Shown here: positions 1 through 4,018 of the stretch, piece by piece
Numbering within the stretch: the first letter of the stretch is position 1
How the letters are laid out: every line of letters begins with the position of its first letter
DNA from: Candidatus Kuenenbacteria bacterium GW2011_GWA2_42_15
GTDB taxonomy: Bacteria; Patescibacteriota; Patescibacteriia; UBA2196; GWA2-42-15
Reading direction: 5' to 3'
Assembly: GCA_000998185.1 (NCBI GenBank)
Contig: LCCW01000068.1
Coordinates: forward strand, 1 to 5,528
Length of the DNA: 5,528 nucleotides
Made by a program: the position numbers and the translations under genes
The notes under the pieces: generated by a model
What the model was told of the DNA's origin: nothing
Databases searched by the model: none
The model's input: only the letters and a program-made list of their open reading frames with translations

Positions 1-23
1 AATTTCAAGATGAAATTATATGA
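1..23 (+). CDS. C-terminal tail of an upstream gene (partial)
   Basis: Frame 3 is open from the window edge and reads FQDEII before a TGA at 21-23. That stop overlaps the ATG of the next gene in an ATGA arrangement typical of translational coupling. Frame 1 is also open from the edge, to a TAA at 31-33, so the choice of frame rests only on the ATGA overlap. Seven codons are too few to identify a family. Confidence 0.3.
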
Positions 24-340
24 AAAAGATTAAAGCTAAAAAACAAGACAAAACAGAGGAAATTTTGGAAATCGTTAATTCCATTAAGGATAACGCGGTC
101 ACGCGCGAGGAATTTAATGGATTAGCCGGGGAAGTTGGGAAGATAAAAGCTGAAATGGTGACTAAAGATTATTTGGACGGCAAGCTGGCTGATTTGCGGG
201 GAGATTTAGTGGTATTGACCAGAAAAGAAGACAGCAAGGTCAAGGAATTGGTAAAAATTTTGGAGAGTAAAAAAGTGTTAAACAAGAATGAGGCGAAAAA
301 GATATTAGCGATGGAGACATTTCCGGTATTGGCGCTGTAA
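20..340 (+). CDS. Small coiled-coil protein of unknown function
   Basis: I do not recognise a named family. The 106-residue product is highly charged, has no signal peptide or membrane segment, and has no cysteine. Residues 1-25 are a Lys/Glu-rich helix, and residues 30-88 look like continuous amphipathic helix with heptad-like spacing. The C-terminus (NKNEAKKILAMETFPVL) resembles tails I associate with short coiled-coil proteins of CPR genomes, which is memory rather than a search. No Shine-Dalgarno precedes the ATG. Instead the ATG overlaps an upstream stop (ATGA), which suggests translation by coupling. The nucleotidyltransferase gene starts 17 bases after the stop on the same strand, so this gene may be co-transcribed with the toxin-antitoxin pair. 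Whether it takes part in that system is unknown. Confidence 0.75.
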   Translation: MKKIKAKKQDKTEEILEIVNSIKDNAVTREEFNGLAGEVGKIKAEMVTKDYLDGKLADLRGDLVVLTRKEDSKVKELVKILESKKVLNKNEAKKILAMETFPVLAL

Positions 341-357
341 ATTTTAAAGCTAACTTT

Positions 358-660
358 ATGGACAAATTTGAAATAAAAGAGAATATTCGCGAGTCATTGA
401 AGAAAAATCCTTATTTAGACAAGATTAAAAAGGTGTCTCTTTTTGGCTCATATCTGCATGGCGCGGCGAAAGACGACAGTGATGTGGATTTATTGGTGGA
501 ATTTTCTGATGGGGTCAGTTTTTTTGATTTGTTGGATATCGAGCATTCAATTGGGAAAGATCTTGGCAAAAAAGTTGATTTGGTAACGCCTGACGCGTTG
601 AGTAAATATTTCAGGACGGATATTTTGCAACAAGCTGAAAAAATATATGAAAGACGATAA
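358..660 (+). CDS. mntA: MntA-type nucleotidyltransferase antitoxin (MNT domain)
   Basis: This 100-residue protein is a minimal nucleotidyltransferase of the polymerase-beta superfamily. Residues 30-44 carry the signature GSX10DXD: G30-S31, then D42 and D44 as metal ligands. A third acidic position is likely D74 in the KKVDLV strand. Length and motif match MntA proteins of type VII toxin-antitoxin systems. In characterised members, MntA transfers AMP from ATP onto a tyrosine of the HEPN toxin HepT and so inactivates it; that role is taken from the family. Its last 14 bases overlap the start of the HepT-like gene, as usual for such pairs. No Shine-Dalgarno is visible before the ATG. The catalytic residues look intact, so the antitoxin half should be functional even though its partner is damaged. 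Confidence 0.9.
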   Translation: MDKFEIKENIRESLKKNPYLDKIKKVSLFGSYLHGAAKDDSDVDLLVEFSDGVSFFDLLDIEHSIGKDLGKKVDLVTPDALSKYFRTDILQQAEKIYERR

Positions 661-958
661 GGTTTATCTAAGTCACATTCTCGGGGCAATAGAGCAGATA
701 GAAATTTATTTAAGCGGGACGGATTATGATTCTTTGAAGGCTGATAATATGTTGTTGGACGCGGTGGCGAGAGAGTTGGAAATAATCGGCGAAGCGGCGA
801 ATAATATCAGTGAAGAATTTCGAAAAGCGCACAAAAATGTCCCTTGGCACAAGGCAATTGGTTTAAGGAATAAAATAATTCATGAATATTTTGGGTTGGA
901 TTTAAAAATTCTTTGGGAAACCTGGTGCTGGCCGGAGTGGTGGCGCCGCAGGTGGTAG
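647..958 (+). CDS. hepT: HepT-like HEPN toxin (DUF86), C-terminus replaced
   Basis: Residues 1-90 are a typical HepT/DUF86 HEPN domain. They include the LELEIIGEAANNIS-type helix (residues 44-55 here) and the motif RNKIIHEYF, in which R74-X4-H79 is the HEPN RNase signature and Y81 is the tyrosine that MntA AMPylates in characterised systems (RX4HXY). HepT proteins normally continue about 20 residues past the ILW at 88-90 with another helix. Here the frame runs instead into WCWPEWWRRRW, five tryptophans in eleven residues, before a TAG. Those bases read in another frame as the signal peptide of the following pilin, so this tail is not native. The gene overlaps mntA by 14 bases and probably depends on coupling. 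Active-site residues are present, but loss of the last helix may impair folding or dimerisation. An assembly join is an alternative explanation. Confidence 0.82.
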   Translation: MKDDKVYLSHILGAIEQIEIYLSGTDYDSLKADNMLLDAVARELEIIGEAANNISEEFRKAHKNVPWHKAIGLRNKIIHEYFGLDLKILWETWCWPEWWRRRW

Positions 959-1281
959 GGGCAGCAAGTTTGACTGGTAATGAAAGGGGAAGTATTTTTG
1001 ATCTCTTAGAGGCGGTTAGAACACCTTCGGGATTACCAAAGGAAGAATTACCGACAGCAGTCGTGGCCACTGTTGTTCAAGGACTTCTTGGTATTGTGGC
1101 GGTGGTGTTTTTTGTGATAGTAATAATTGCCGGTATTAAGTGGATGCTGGCCGGTGGCAATGAAGAGACCGTGACTAAGGCCAAACAGAATATTTTAAAT
1201 GGGGCTTTGGGGTTGGTGGTGATTATTTTTTCATACGCCATTACGGCGATAATATTTAATATTATTCTAAACAGGGACTAA
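913..1281 (+). CDS. TrbC/VirB2-like pilin membrane protein, N-terminus truncated
   Basis: The protein has the layout of small pilin-like proteins of the TrbC/VirB2 (T4SS pilin) group. It has a hydrophobic leader (LVLAGVVAPQVVGAA, residues 4-18) with a plausible signal-peptidase site, then a short exported region. Two membrane helices at about 50-75 and 95-119 are joined by a polar loop with the characteristic GGNEE...KAK pattern (81-91). Family members are exported and inserted in the membrane, and some assemble into conjugation or type IV secretion pili; the role here is inferred. The only starts available are TTG at 913 or GTG at 925, neither preceded by a Shine-Dalgarno. The leader lacks the positively charged n-region, and the first 46 bases overlap the abnormal hepT tail. 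The true start has therefore probably been lost at the junction near 914-922. Confidence 0.72.
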   Translation: MGNLVLAGVVAPQVVGAASLTGNERGSIFDLLEAVRTPSGLPKEELPTAVVATVVQGLLGIVAVVFFVIVIIAGIKWMLAGGNEETVTKAKQNILNGALGLVVIIFSYAITAIIFNIILNRD

Positions 1282-1284
1282 GTC

Positions 1285-1383
1285 GTCATTGCGAGGAGCG
1301 AAGCGACGAAGCAATCTAGTGCTCAAAGAAAGAAAGACGGGATTGCTTCGCTCGTCAATAGTAATTGTCTCGCTTGCAATGAC
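1285..1383. repeat. Palindromic intergenic repeat, copy A
   Basis: The element opens with GTCATTGCGAG and closes with CTTGCAATGAC, an inverted repeat with one mismatch in eleven. Left-arm sequence GCGAAGCGACGAAGCAATC is mirrored by GATTGCTTCGCTCG in the right half. It starts three bases after the pilin stop. The right 51 bases (1333-1383) recur with three mismatches at 1903-1953. Elements with these ends occur between genes in many bacterial genomes, and their function is not established. Confidence 0.85.
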
Positions 1384-1396
1384 AAAATTATATTCT

Positions 1397-1472
1397 GTCA
1401 TTGCGAGCCTGCCTGCCGGCGAGGCAGGGAAGCCTATCCCGCGCCTGCGGGACGAGGCGACGAAGCAATCTC
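1397..1472. repeat. Palindromic repeat, copy B, with two nested hairpins
   Basis: This is a left arm starting GTCATTGCGAG and ending GCGACGAAGCAATCTC. Its middle is interrupted by two GC-rich palindromes: CCTGCCT...AGGCAGG at 1408-1428 and CCCGC-GCCT-GCGGG at 1438-1451. No matching right arm follows, so it is a half element or a hybrid. It ends about 35 bases before the GIY-YIG gene. Confidence 0.8.
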
Positions 1473-1482
1473 GTGTCCGGAG

Positions 1483-1502
1483 ATAACAAGATATAACAAG
1501 AT
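1483..1502 (+). repeat. Two 10-bp direct repeats before the nuclease gene
   Basis: The unit ATAACAAGAT occurs twice in tandem and is followed by ATAAAATG, which contains the start codon. Each unit holds a TATAA-like hexamer (for example TATAAC at 1492-1497) that could serve as a -10 box, but I find no matching -35 sequence. A promoter here is therefore only possible. Confidence 0.5.
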
Positions 1503-1507
1503 ATAAA

Positions 1508-1813
1508 ATGAGCGATCGCGCCTATTATATTTATCTAACGAGCAATAAGAGAAATACCGTGATTTATACCGGGGTGACAAATGATTTATATGCCAGAATG
1601 TATCAACACAAGAATAAGGCAGTGAAAGGCTTTACCCAAAAATACAATGCGGATAAATTGGTTTATTATGAGGAGTTTGACAGCATTGAAGATGCCATCA
1701 GGAGAGAAAAACAAATAAAGAGCGGCTCCAGAAATAATAAAATTAAATTGATAGAATTGATGAATAAAGAATGGAATGATTTGGCTGGCGACTGGTATGA
1801 TGATTTGCAATGA
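1508..1813 (+). CDS. Small GIY-YIG nuclease-domain protein
   Basis: This 101-residue protein is a stand-alone GIY-YIG domain of the YhbQ/UvrC-N-terminal type. The first motif strand is YYIYL (6-10), and the second is VIYTGVTNDLYAR (18-30), where YTG stands for YIG and R30 is the expected catalytic arginine. A helix containing H34 follows, then IRREKQIK (64-71), in which E67 fits the metal-binding glutamate. These residues suggest an intact nuclease domain able to cut DNA, but small family members are mostly uncharacterised in their biological role. There is no fused DNA-binding domain. The ATG is preceded by ATAACAAGAT repeats, and the nearest purine-rich box (GGAG, 1479-1482) is too distant to act as a Shine-Dalgarno. 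The gene is enclosed on both sides by the GTCATTGCGAG palindromic repeats, with only 8 bases between its stop and the downstream element. Confidence 0.9.
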   Translation: MSDRAYYIYLTSNKRNTVIYTGVTNDLYARMYQHKNKAVKGFTQKYNADKLVYYEEFDSIEDAIRREKQIKSGSRNNKIKLIELMNKEWNDLAGDWYDDLQ

Positions 1814-1821
1814 TATTTATT

Positions 1822-1953
1822 GTCATTGCGAGGAAGCTCATTACTGTGAGCTGATGAAGCCCTCCAATATGGTGGGCAGGCAATCACGCGTCGGTAAGAT
1901 GTAAAGACGGGATTGCTTCGCTCGCCAATAGTAATTGGCTCGCTCGCAATGAC
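1822..1953. repeat. Palindromic repeat, copy C, full length
   Basis: Perfect 11-bp inverted ends, GTCATTGCGAG (1822-1832) and CTCGCAATGAC (1943-1953), bound the element. The left arm is broken up by a nested hairpin AGCTCA-TTACTG-TGAGCT (1835-1852) and a second foreign segment around 1860-1880 before GCAATC resumes. The right 51 bases (1903-1953) match copy A (1333-1383) with three mismatches and the same orientation. Confidence 0.85.
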
Positions 1954-1978
1954 AGTTTAATATTTTTTACACAAAAAG

Positions 1979-2015
1979 AAAAGAAGCGGGTTCAGTCGCT
2001 TCTTTTTTCTTTTTT
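1979..2015. terminator. Bidirectional intrinsic terminator
   Basis: A perfect 10-bp stem, AAAAGAAGCG (1979-1988) with CGCTTCTTTT (1997-2006), encloses an 8-base loop. Plus-strand transcripts end in a long T-rich run (2003-2015). On the minus strand the stem is followed by a T-rich stretch as well. It would end the minus-strand lipoprotein transcript and rightward transcription from the nuclease gene. Confidence 0.85.
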
Positions 2016-2022
2016 CGTTTTT

Positions 2023-2032
2023 ATCACCTCCT
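2023..2032 (-). promoter_or_regulatory. Orphan consensus Shine-Dalgarno
   Basis: The minus strand reads AGGAGGTGAT, a full match to the anti-Shine-Dalgarno, located about 20 bases after the lipoprotein stop. No ATG, GTG or TTG lies at a normal distance downstream. A GTG inside the motif itself opens only 11 codons before a TGA and then the terminator. It may be the remnant of a lost downstream gene. Confidence 0.45.
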
Positions 2033-2051
2033 TTTGATGTTTCCGGCTGGT

Positions 2052-2285
2052 TTATCTTTTCCCCAACCGGCGATTGATTTCTTCCAGCGCCGCCTGCGCT
2101 GTATAGCTTTCCGGGGTGGCGTGGATTATTTCCATCGCCTTCCGGCTTAGGTTTAGGGGGACAAGGTGTTTGTGATCCTCCTTGTCCCAGAACCACCCTT
2201 TCGTTATCGGGTCATAGGTGAACCCGGGAAATGAGGCGGTAGAGGCGGTGGCACCATTGCCGGCCGGGGTGCCAGGGGGTGCTGA
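2052..2285 (-). pseudogene. Lipoprotein C-terminal part, out of frame with its start
   Basis: On the minus strand this frame is open for 77 codons to a TAA at 2052-2054, with no start codon or ribosome site of its own. It begins SAPPGTPAGNGATAST, a low-complexity Ala/Pro/Thr/Gly linker of the kind often found after a lipobox. A compact folded-looking domain follows: FTYDPITKGWFWDKED, then LNLSRKAMEIIHATPESY and AALEEINRRLGKR. Aromatic and charged residues alternate as in a real globular protein, and the frame joins the lipoprotein's N-terminal half if one base is removed from the C-run at 2275-2279. I do not recognise the domain. Possible explanations are a decaying gene, a sequencing indel, or less likely recoding. 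Confidence 0.6.
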
Positions 2286-2475
2286 TGTGGTTGGTCACTA
2301 CCACCACCAGCTGTTCAATTTTTTGGGTGGCAGTTAGAACACTGCCCGCCCCTGTTAAAGCATGGATGTCCTCAGTCGAGGTACCATGTTTGGTCTCTAC
2401 TCCGCCGGGGATCGTACGAAGTCCGGAGGAGCAACTTATTAGGGTGACCAGCCCTAACAAAAATAAATTTTTCAT
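2212..2475 (-). CDS. Short lipoprotein, N-terminal part (frameshifted)
   Basis: The ATG at 2475 follows GAGGA with suitable spacing. The product begins with a short basic n-region, a hydrophobic stretch and the lipobox LISC (residues 12-15), so C15 would be lipidated after signal peptidase II cleavage and the protein anchored to the outer face of a membrane. The mature part shows no domain I recognise. After about residue 66 the frame turns into WHPGRQWCHRLYRLISRVHL, which looks like wrong-frame translation, and stops at 2212. The adjacent frame continues with convincing protein sequence (separate entry). The likely shift point is the run of five C on the coding strand (2275-2279); four C would restore a protein of about 140 residues. 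The gene looks more GC-rich than its neighbours. It lies downstream of the transglycosylase on the same strand, so the two probably form one transcript. Confidence 0.65.
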   Translation of the reverse strand: MKNLFLLGLVTLISCSSGLRTIPGGVETKHGTSTEDIHALTGAGSVLTATQKIEQLVVVVTNHISTPWHPGRQWCHRLYRLISRVHL

Positions 2476-2517
2476 CTTTTTCCTCGCCCGTATTACGCCA
2501 CGGAGCCGGGCATTTTT

Positions 2518-2568
2518 GTCATTGCGAGAATAATATCATCGGGATTGCTTCGCTTCGCTCGCAATGAC
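2518..2568. repeat. Palindromic repeat, copy D (minimal form)
   Basis: Perfect 11-bp inverted ends, GTCATTGCGAG (2518-2528) and CTCGCAATGAC (2558-2568), enclose only 29 bases that include GGGATTGCTTCGCTTCG. It is the shortest complete copy in the window. It sits between the transglycosylase and lipoprotein genes, in the middle of their presumed shared transcript. Confidence 0.85.
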
Positions 2569-2580
2569 AACTGTGGTTAT

Positions 2581-2601
2581 GGCCGGGAATGAAGACCGGC
2601 C
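2581..2601. other. Stem-loop just after the transglycosylase stop
   Basis: GGCCGG (2581-2586) pairs with CCGGCC (2596-2601) across a 9-base loop, beginning two bases beyond the minus-strand stop codon. Neither side is followed by a T-run, so it is not a standard terminator. It could stabilise a 3' end or be another small palindrome of the repeat family. Confidence 0.4.
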
Positions 2602-2602
2602 G

Positions 2603-2839
2603 TTAATTTCCATTCATAACCTGAAGAATTGTGTCGCAATAGTCCTTCAGGTTTGTTCGGCCATCCGAGATGGCCGCCGGATTTTTATATGAATAGTATG
2701 GTTCTCCGGAAAACCATACGCTGGCCACATCGCGCCAGTTGCCATATTGGCCAAAAAGGGTTTCGGCCATAAATCTGGCTACCCGTTCTTGATTGAACGG
2801 GATTGGCTCAATCACACTGGCCGGTGGGGCGCCAATATA
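2603..2839 (-). pseudogene. Transglycosylase C-terminal part, out of frame
   Basis: This minus-strand frame reads YIGAPPASVIEPIPF, then NQERVARFMAETL, then FGQYGNWRDVASVWFSGE, and ends in ILQVMNGN. The pattern NQ..VA....L...YGNW..VA..W..G is what follows the active-site half in small lysozyme-like transglycosylases. The only internal start is a GTG at 2815, which would omit the catalytic glutamate, so this piece cannot work alone. Reading back one base at TTT-ATA (2836-2841) fuses it to the upstream frame after YQF and gives about 226 residues in total. The frame lacks the insert of roughly 10 residues that many relatives carry between YQF and NQ, so a small deletion is also possible. Confidence 0.65.
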
Positions 2840-3282
2840 AACTGGTACTTTCCATAGGCACCAGTTTTTTTATTTTCTGCGTAATAATTTCCCCCTGACT
2901 CCGGTACTTTGTAGACAAGAGCCCACAAGAACAGGGAGATCTCATCGCCGCTGGCCGGGAATGTGGCAGGCGGATAATAGGTAGGCATCCGCACGCCAAC
3001 TTCCATTTGGCGAGAGTTATATTCGGCCAGCTGGATGCTGTCCTCACTTGCCCTGGTCGCCAAATTTATTGTCCGGATCTGGGCTATTTTTAGATTCCGG
3101 GCACGCTCTTCCTCCAGCTTTGCCAACCAATGTTGCTTGGCCATGTCCTGGCGAGCGACAAGCGGCCTTAAAGGTCTAAGACCAGAGGAAAGGGGCTTTA
3201 GCGGCCGAAGTCCCTGCGCGGCGGTCTCTTGAGCGATAATTCCCAGCCCAAGCGCCACCACCATTAGAAAAAATTTTCTCAA
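2812..3282 (-). CDS. Exported lytic transglycosylase/lysozyme-like protein, N-terminal part (frameshifted)
   Basis: I place the start at the TTG at 3282, seven bases after a perfect AGGAGG, which gives an N-terminus RKFFLMVVALGLGIIA typical of a signal peptide. The likely cleavage lies near residues 21-23. A Pro-rich stretch repeats GLRPLKPL and GLRPLRPL (24-31, 34-41), followed by a charged helix (47-70). From about residue 115, FLWALVYKVPESGGNYYAE and TGAYGKYQF match the start of a lysozyme-fold transglycosylase domain, with E128 in PESGGNY as the expected catalytic glutamate. Such enzymes cut peptidoglycan glycan strands outside the membrane, in wall remodelling, secretion or predation; the role here is inferred. 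After YQF the frame runs out as ILAPHRPV and stops at 2812, while the rest of the domain lies in the next frame. A longer open frame back to 3456 exists only because it reads through repeats. Confidence 0.68.
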   Translation of the reverse strand: MRKFFLMVVALGLGIIAQETAAQGLRPLKPLSSGLRPLRPLVARQDMAKQHWLAKLEEERARNLKIAQIRTINLATRASEDSIQLAEYNSRQMEVGVRMPTYYPPATFPASGDEISLFLWALVYKVPESGGNYYAENKKTGAYGKYQFILAPHRPV

Positions 3283-3284
3283 GA

Positions 3285-3296
3285 GATCACCTCCTT
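3285..3296 (-). promoter_or_regulatory. Consensus ribosome binding site fixing a TTG start
   Basis: The minus strand carries AAGGAGGTGATC, twelve bases complementary to the 3' end of bacterial 16S rRNA, with AGGAGG seven bases from the TTG at 3282. Most other genes in the window have weak or no Shine-Dalgarno, so this strong site decides the start of the transglycosylase and rules out the longer reading. Confidence 0.8.
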
Positions 3297-3324
3297 CTAT
3301 AGTATTTGTTGTTTTTTTGTTTCT

Positions 3325-3377
3325 GTTATTACGAGGGGAAACAATCGCATAAAATTTTATTAGCTCCTCGCAATGAC
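3325..3377. repeat. Palindromic repeat, copy E (degenerate)
   Basis: The right end CTCGCAATGAC (3367-3377) is perfect, while the left end GTTATTACGAG (3325-3335) has two mismatches. Adding the outer CT/AG pairs extends the palindrome to 3323-3379. The interior ACAATCGCATAAAATTTTATTAGC is degraded compared with the other copies. It lies in the 5' leader of the transglycosylase transcript. Confidence 0.75.
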
Positions 3378-3395
3378 AGAAAATACCCCTCTGCC

Positions 3396-3432
3396 CCCGC
3401 ATTTGCGGGACACCTCCCCTTGGCAGGGGAGG
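3396..3432. repeat. Double GC-rich hairpin repeat
   Basis: Two hairpins lie side by side: CCCGC-ATTT-GCGGG (3396-3409) and CCTCCCC-TTGGCA-GGGGAGG (3413-3432). The first resembles the CCCGC...GCGGG module inside copy B. Together they look like a second type of dispersed palindromic repeat, here in the transglycosylase leader. Confidence 0.7.
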
Positions 3433-3477
3433 AAATTTATTTGGAATAGGGCGCAATCATGCTATTTTAAAGGTTAA

Positions 3478-3509
3478 ATTATAATAACACAGAAGAATAT
3501 TTTTGTCAA
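3478..3509 (-). promoter_or_regulatory. Promoter for the transglycosylase-lipoprotein transcript
   Basis: On the minus strand, TTGACA (3509-3504) is followed after 17 bases by TATTAT (3486-3481), which overlaps TATAAT (3483-3478). This is a near-consensus housekeeping promoter. Transcription would begin near 3474 and run about 190 bases through repeats before the TTG start at 3282. Confidence 0.7.
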
Positions 3510-3512
3510 ATA

Positions 3513-3541
3513 TTTACACTCCGTTTTGAATATGTTATAAT
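3513..3541 (+). promoter_or_regulatory. Promoter for the coiled-coil gene, probably leaderless
   Basis: TTTACA (3513-3518), a 17-base spacer and a perfect TATAAT (3536-3541) stand directly before the ATG at 3550. A start site six to eight bases after the -10 box falls at 3548-3549, at the start codon itself. The predicted mRNA therefore has almost no 5' leader, which agrees with the absence of a Shine-Dalgarno. It is back to back with the minus-strand promoter, the -35 boxes being three bases apart. Confidence 0.75.
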
Positions 3542-3549
3542 TAGTCAGT

Positions 3550-3996
3550 ATGAAAAATAAAGTGTATCAAAAATCAATCACTCTTGGAGATCTGGGAAAA
3601 TTTACTGAAAAGGTGATTTTACCTGGTGTAGAGAGGATCGTGGATAAACGGATTCAGCCGCTTGAAAAACAGATGGATGGTTTTGAAAAGCGGATGGACG
3701 GTTTTGAGAAGCGAATGGGTGGGCTTGAAGTCAGGATGGACGGTTTTGAGAAGCGAATGGGTGGTTTTGAAAATGAATTAAAACTGGTGCGGATGGAAGT
3801 TAGACAATCTAAGAATGAGATACTGAATAGTGAAGATAAAATAGTGGGTGAATTAAAAAAGGCGCGACAAGAACAGGCGGCCATGTATTTGAATTATCAA
3901 AAGATTGAGGCACGGGTTTATAAGTTGGAAACCATAGTTAAGATTTTGGCGGAGAAACTGAAGATCAAGATTGAGGATATACTGCCGGCGGAGTAA
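3550..3996 (+). CDS. Coiled-coil protein with heptad repeats, function unknown
   Basis: The 148-residue product has no signal peptide or membrane segment. Residues 1-38 (with the TLGDLGKFTEKVILPGVERIV segment, shortened here to its key part) form a head region. Residues 42-76 consist of five perfect heptads, MDGFEKR, MDGFEKR, MGGLEVR, MDGFEKR and MGGFENE, with Met and Phe/Leu at core positions. A further predicted helix, 77-138, continues the coiled coil, and the C-terminus is ...EKLKIKIEDILPAE. It should form a rod-like homo-oligomer. The general design resembles the small coiled-coil protein at 20-340, and such proteins are common in CPR genomes, but I know no function. It has its own promoter and terminator, so it is a single-gene unit. 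The heptad block is encoded by 21-base tandem repeats that could change in number. Confidence 0.8.
   Translation: MKNKVYQKSITLGDLGKFTEKVILPGVERIVDKRIQPLEKQMDGFEKRMDGFEKRMGGLEVRMDGFEKRMGGFENELKLVRMEVRQSKNEILNSEDKIVGELKKARQEQAAMYLNYQKIEARVYKLETIVKILAEKLKIKIEDILPAE
3673..3777 (+). repeat. Five 21-bp tandem repeats inside the coiled-coil gene
   Basis: Units start at 3673, 3694, 3715, 3736 and 3757, each beginning ATGG and encoding one heptad. Units at 3694 and 3736 are identical over 21 bases, and the identity runs eight bases into the next unit, which points to a recent 42-base duplication. Confidence 0.9.
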
Positions 3997-4018
3997 GCAT
4001 TTGAACATTACTTTAAAG

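Noticed and set aside
1289..1486. Plus-strand open frame of 65 codons
   Set aside because: It lies entirely within repeat copies A and B and translates palindromic repeats (KQS, SLPAGEAG patterns); no start signal and no protein-like pattern.
1285..1953. CRISPR array
   Set aside because: The repeats are few, long, palindromic and irregularly spaced, with a gene between them and no cas gene in the window.
1957..2196. Minus-strand frame of 79 codons (MVLGQGGSQTPC...)
   Set aside because: It overlaps the lipoprotein C-terminal frame, which has far better protein character, and it runs through the terminator.
2279..2533. Plus-strand frame of 84 codons opposite the lipoprotein
   Set aside because: It is the antisense shadow of the lipoprotein N-terminus and ends in repeat copy D; no ribosome site.
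2836..2842. Programmed -1 frameshift site in the transglycosylase
   Set aside because: TTT-ATA does not match the X-XXY-YYZ slippery pattern, and no clear downstream stimulatory structure was seen; error or decay is simpler.
3283..3456. 58-residue N-terminal extension of the transglycosylase, starting from an ATG at 3456
   Set aside because: The extension reads through the repeats, and the perfect ribosome site plus signal peptide place the start at the TTG at 3282.
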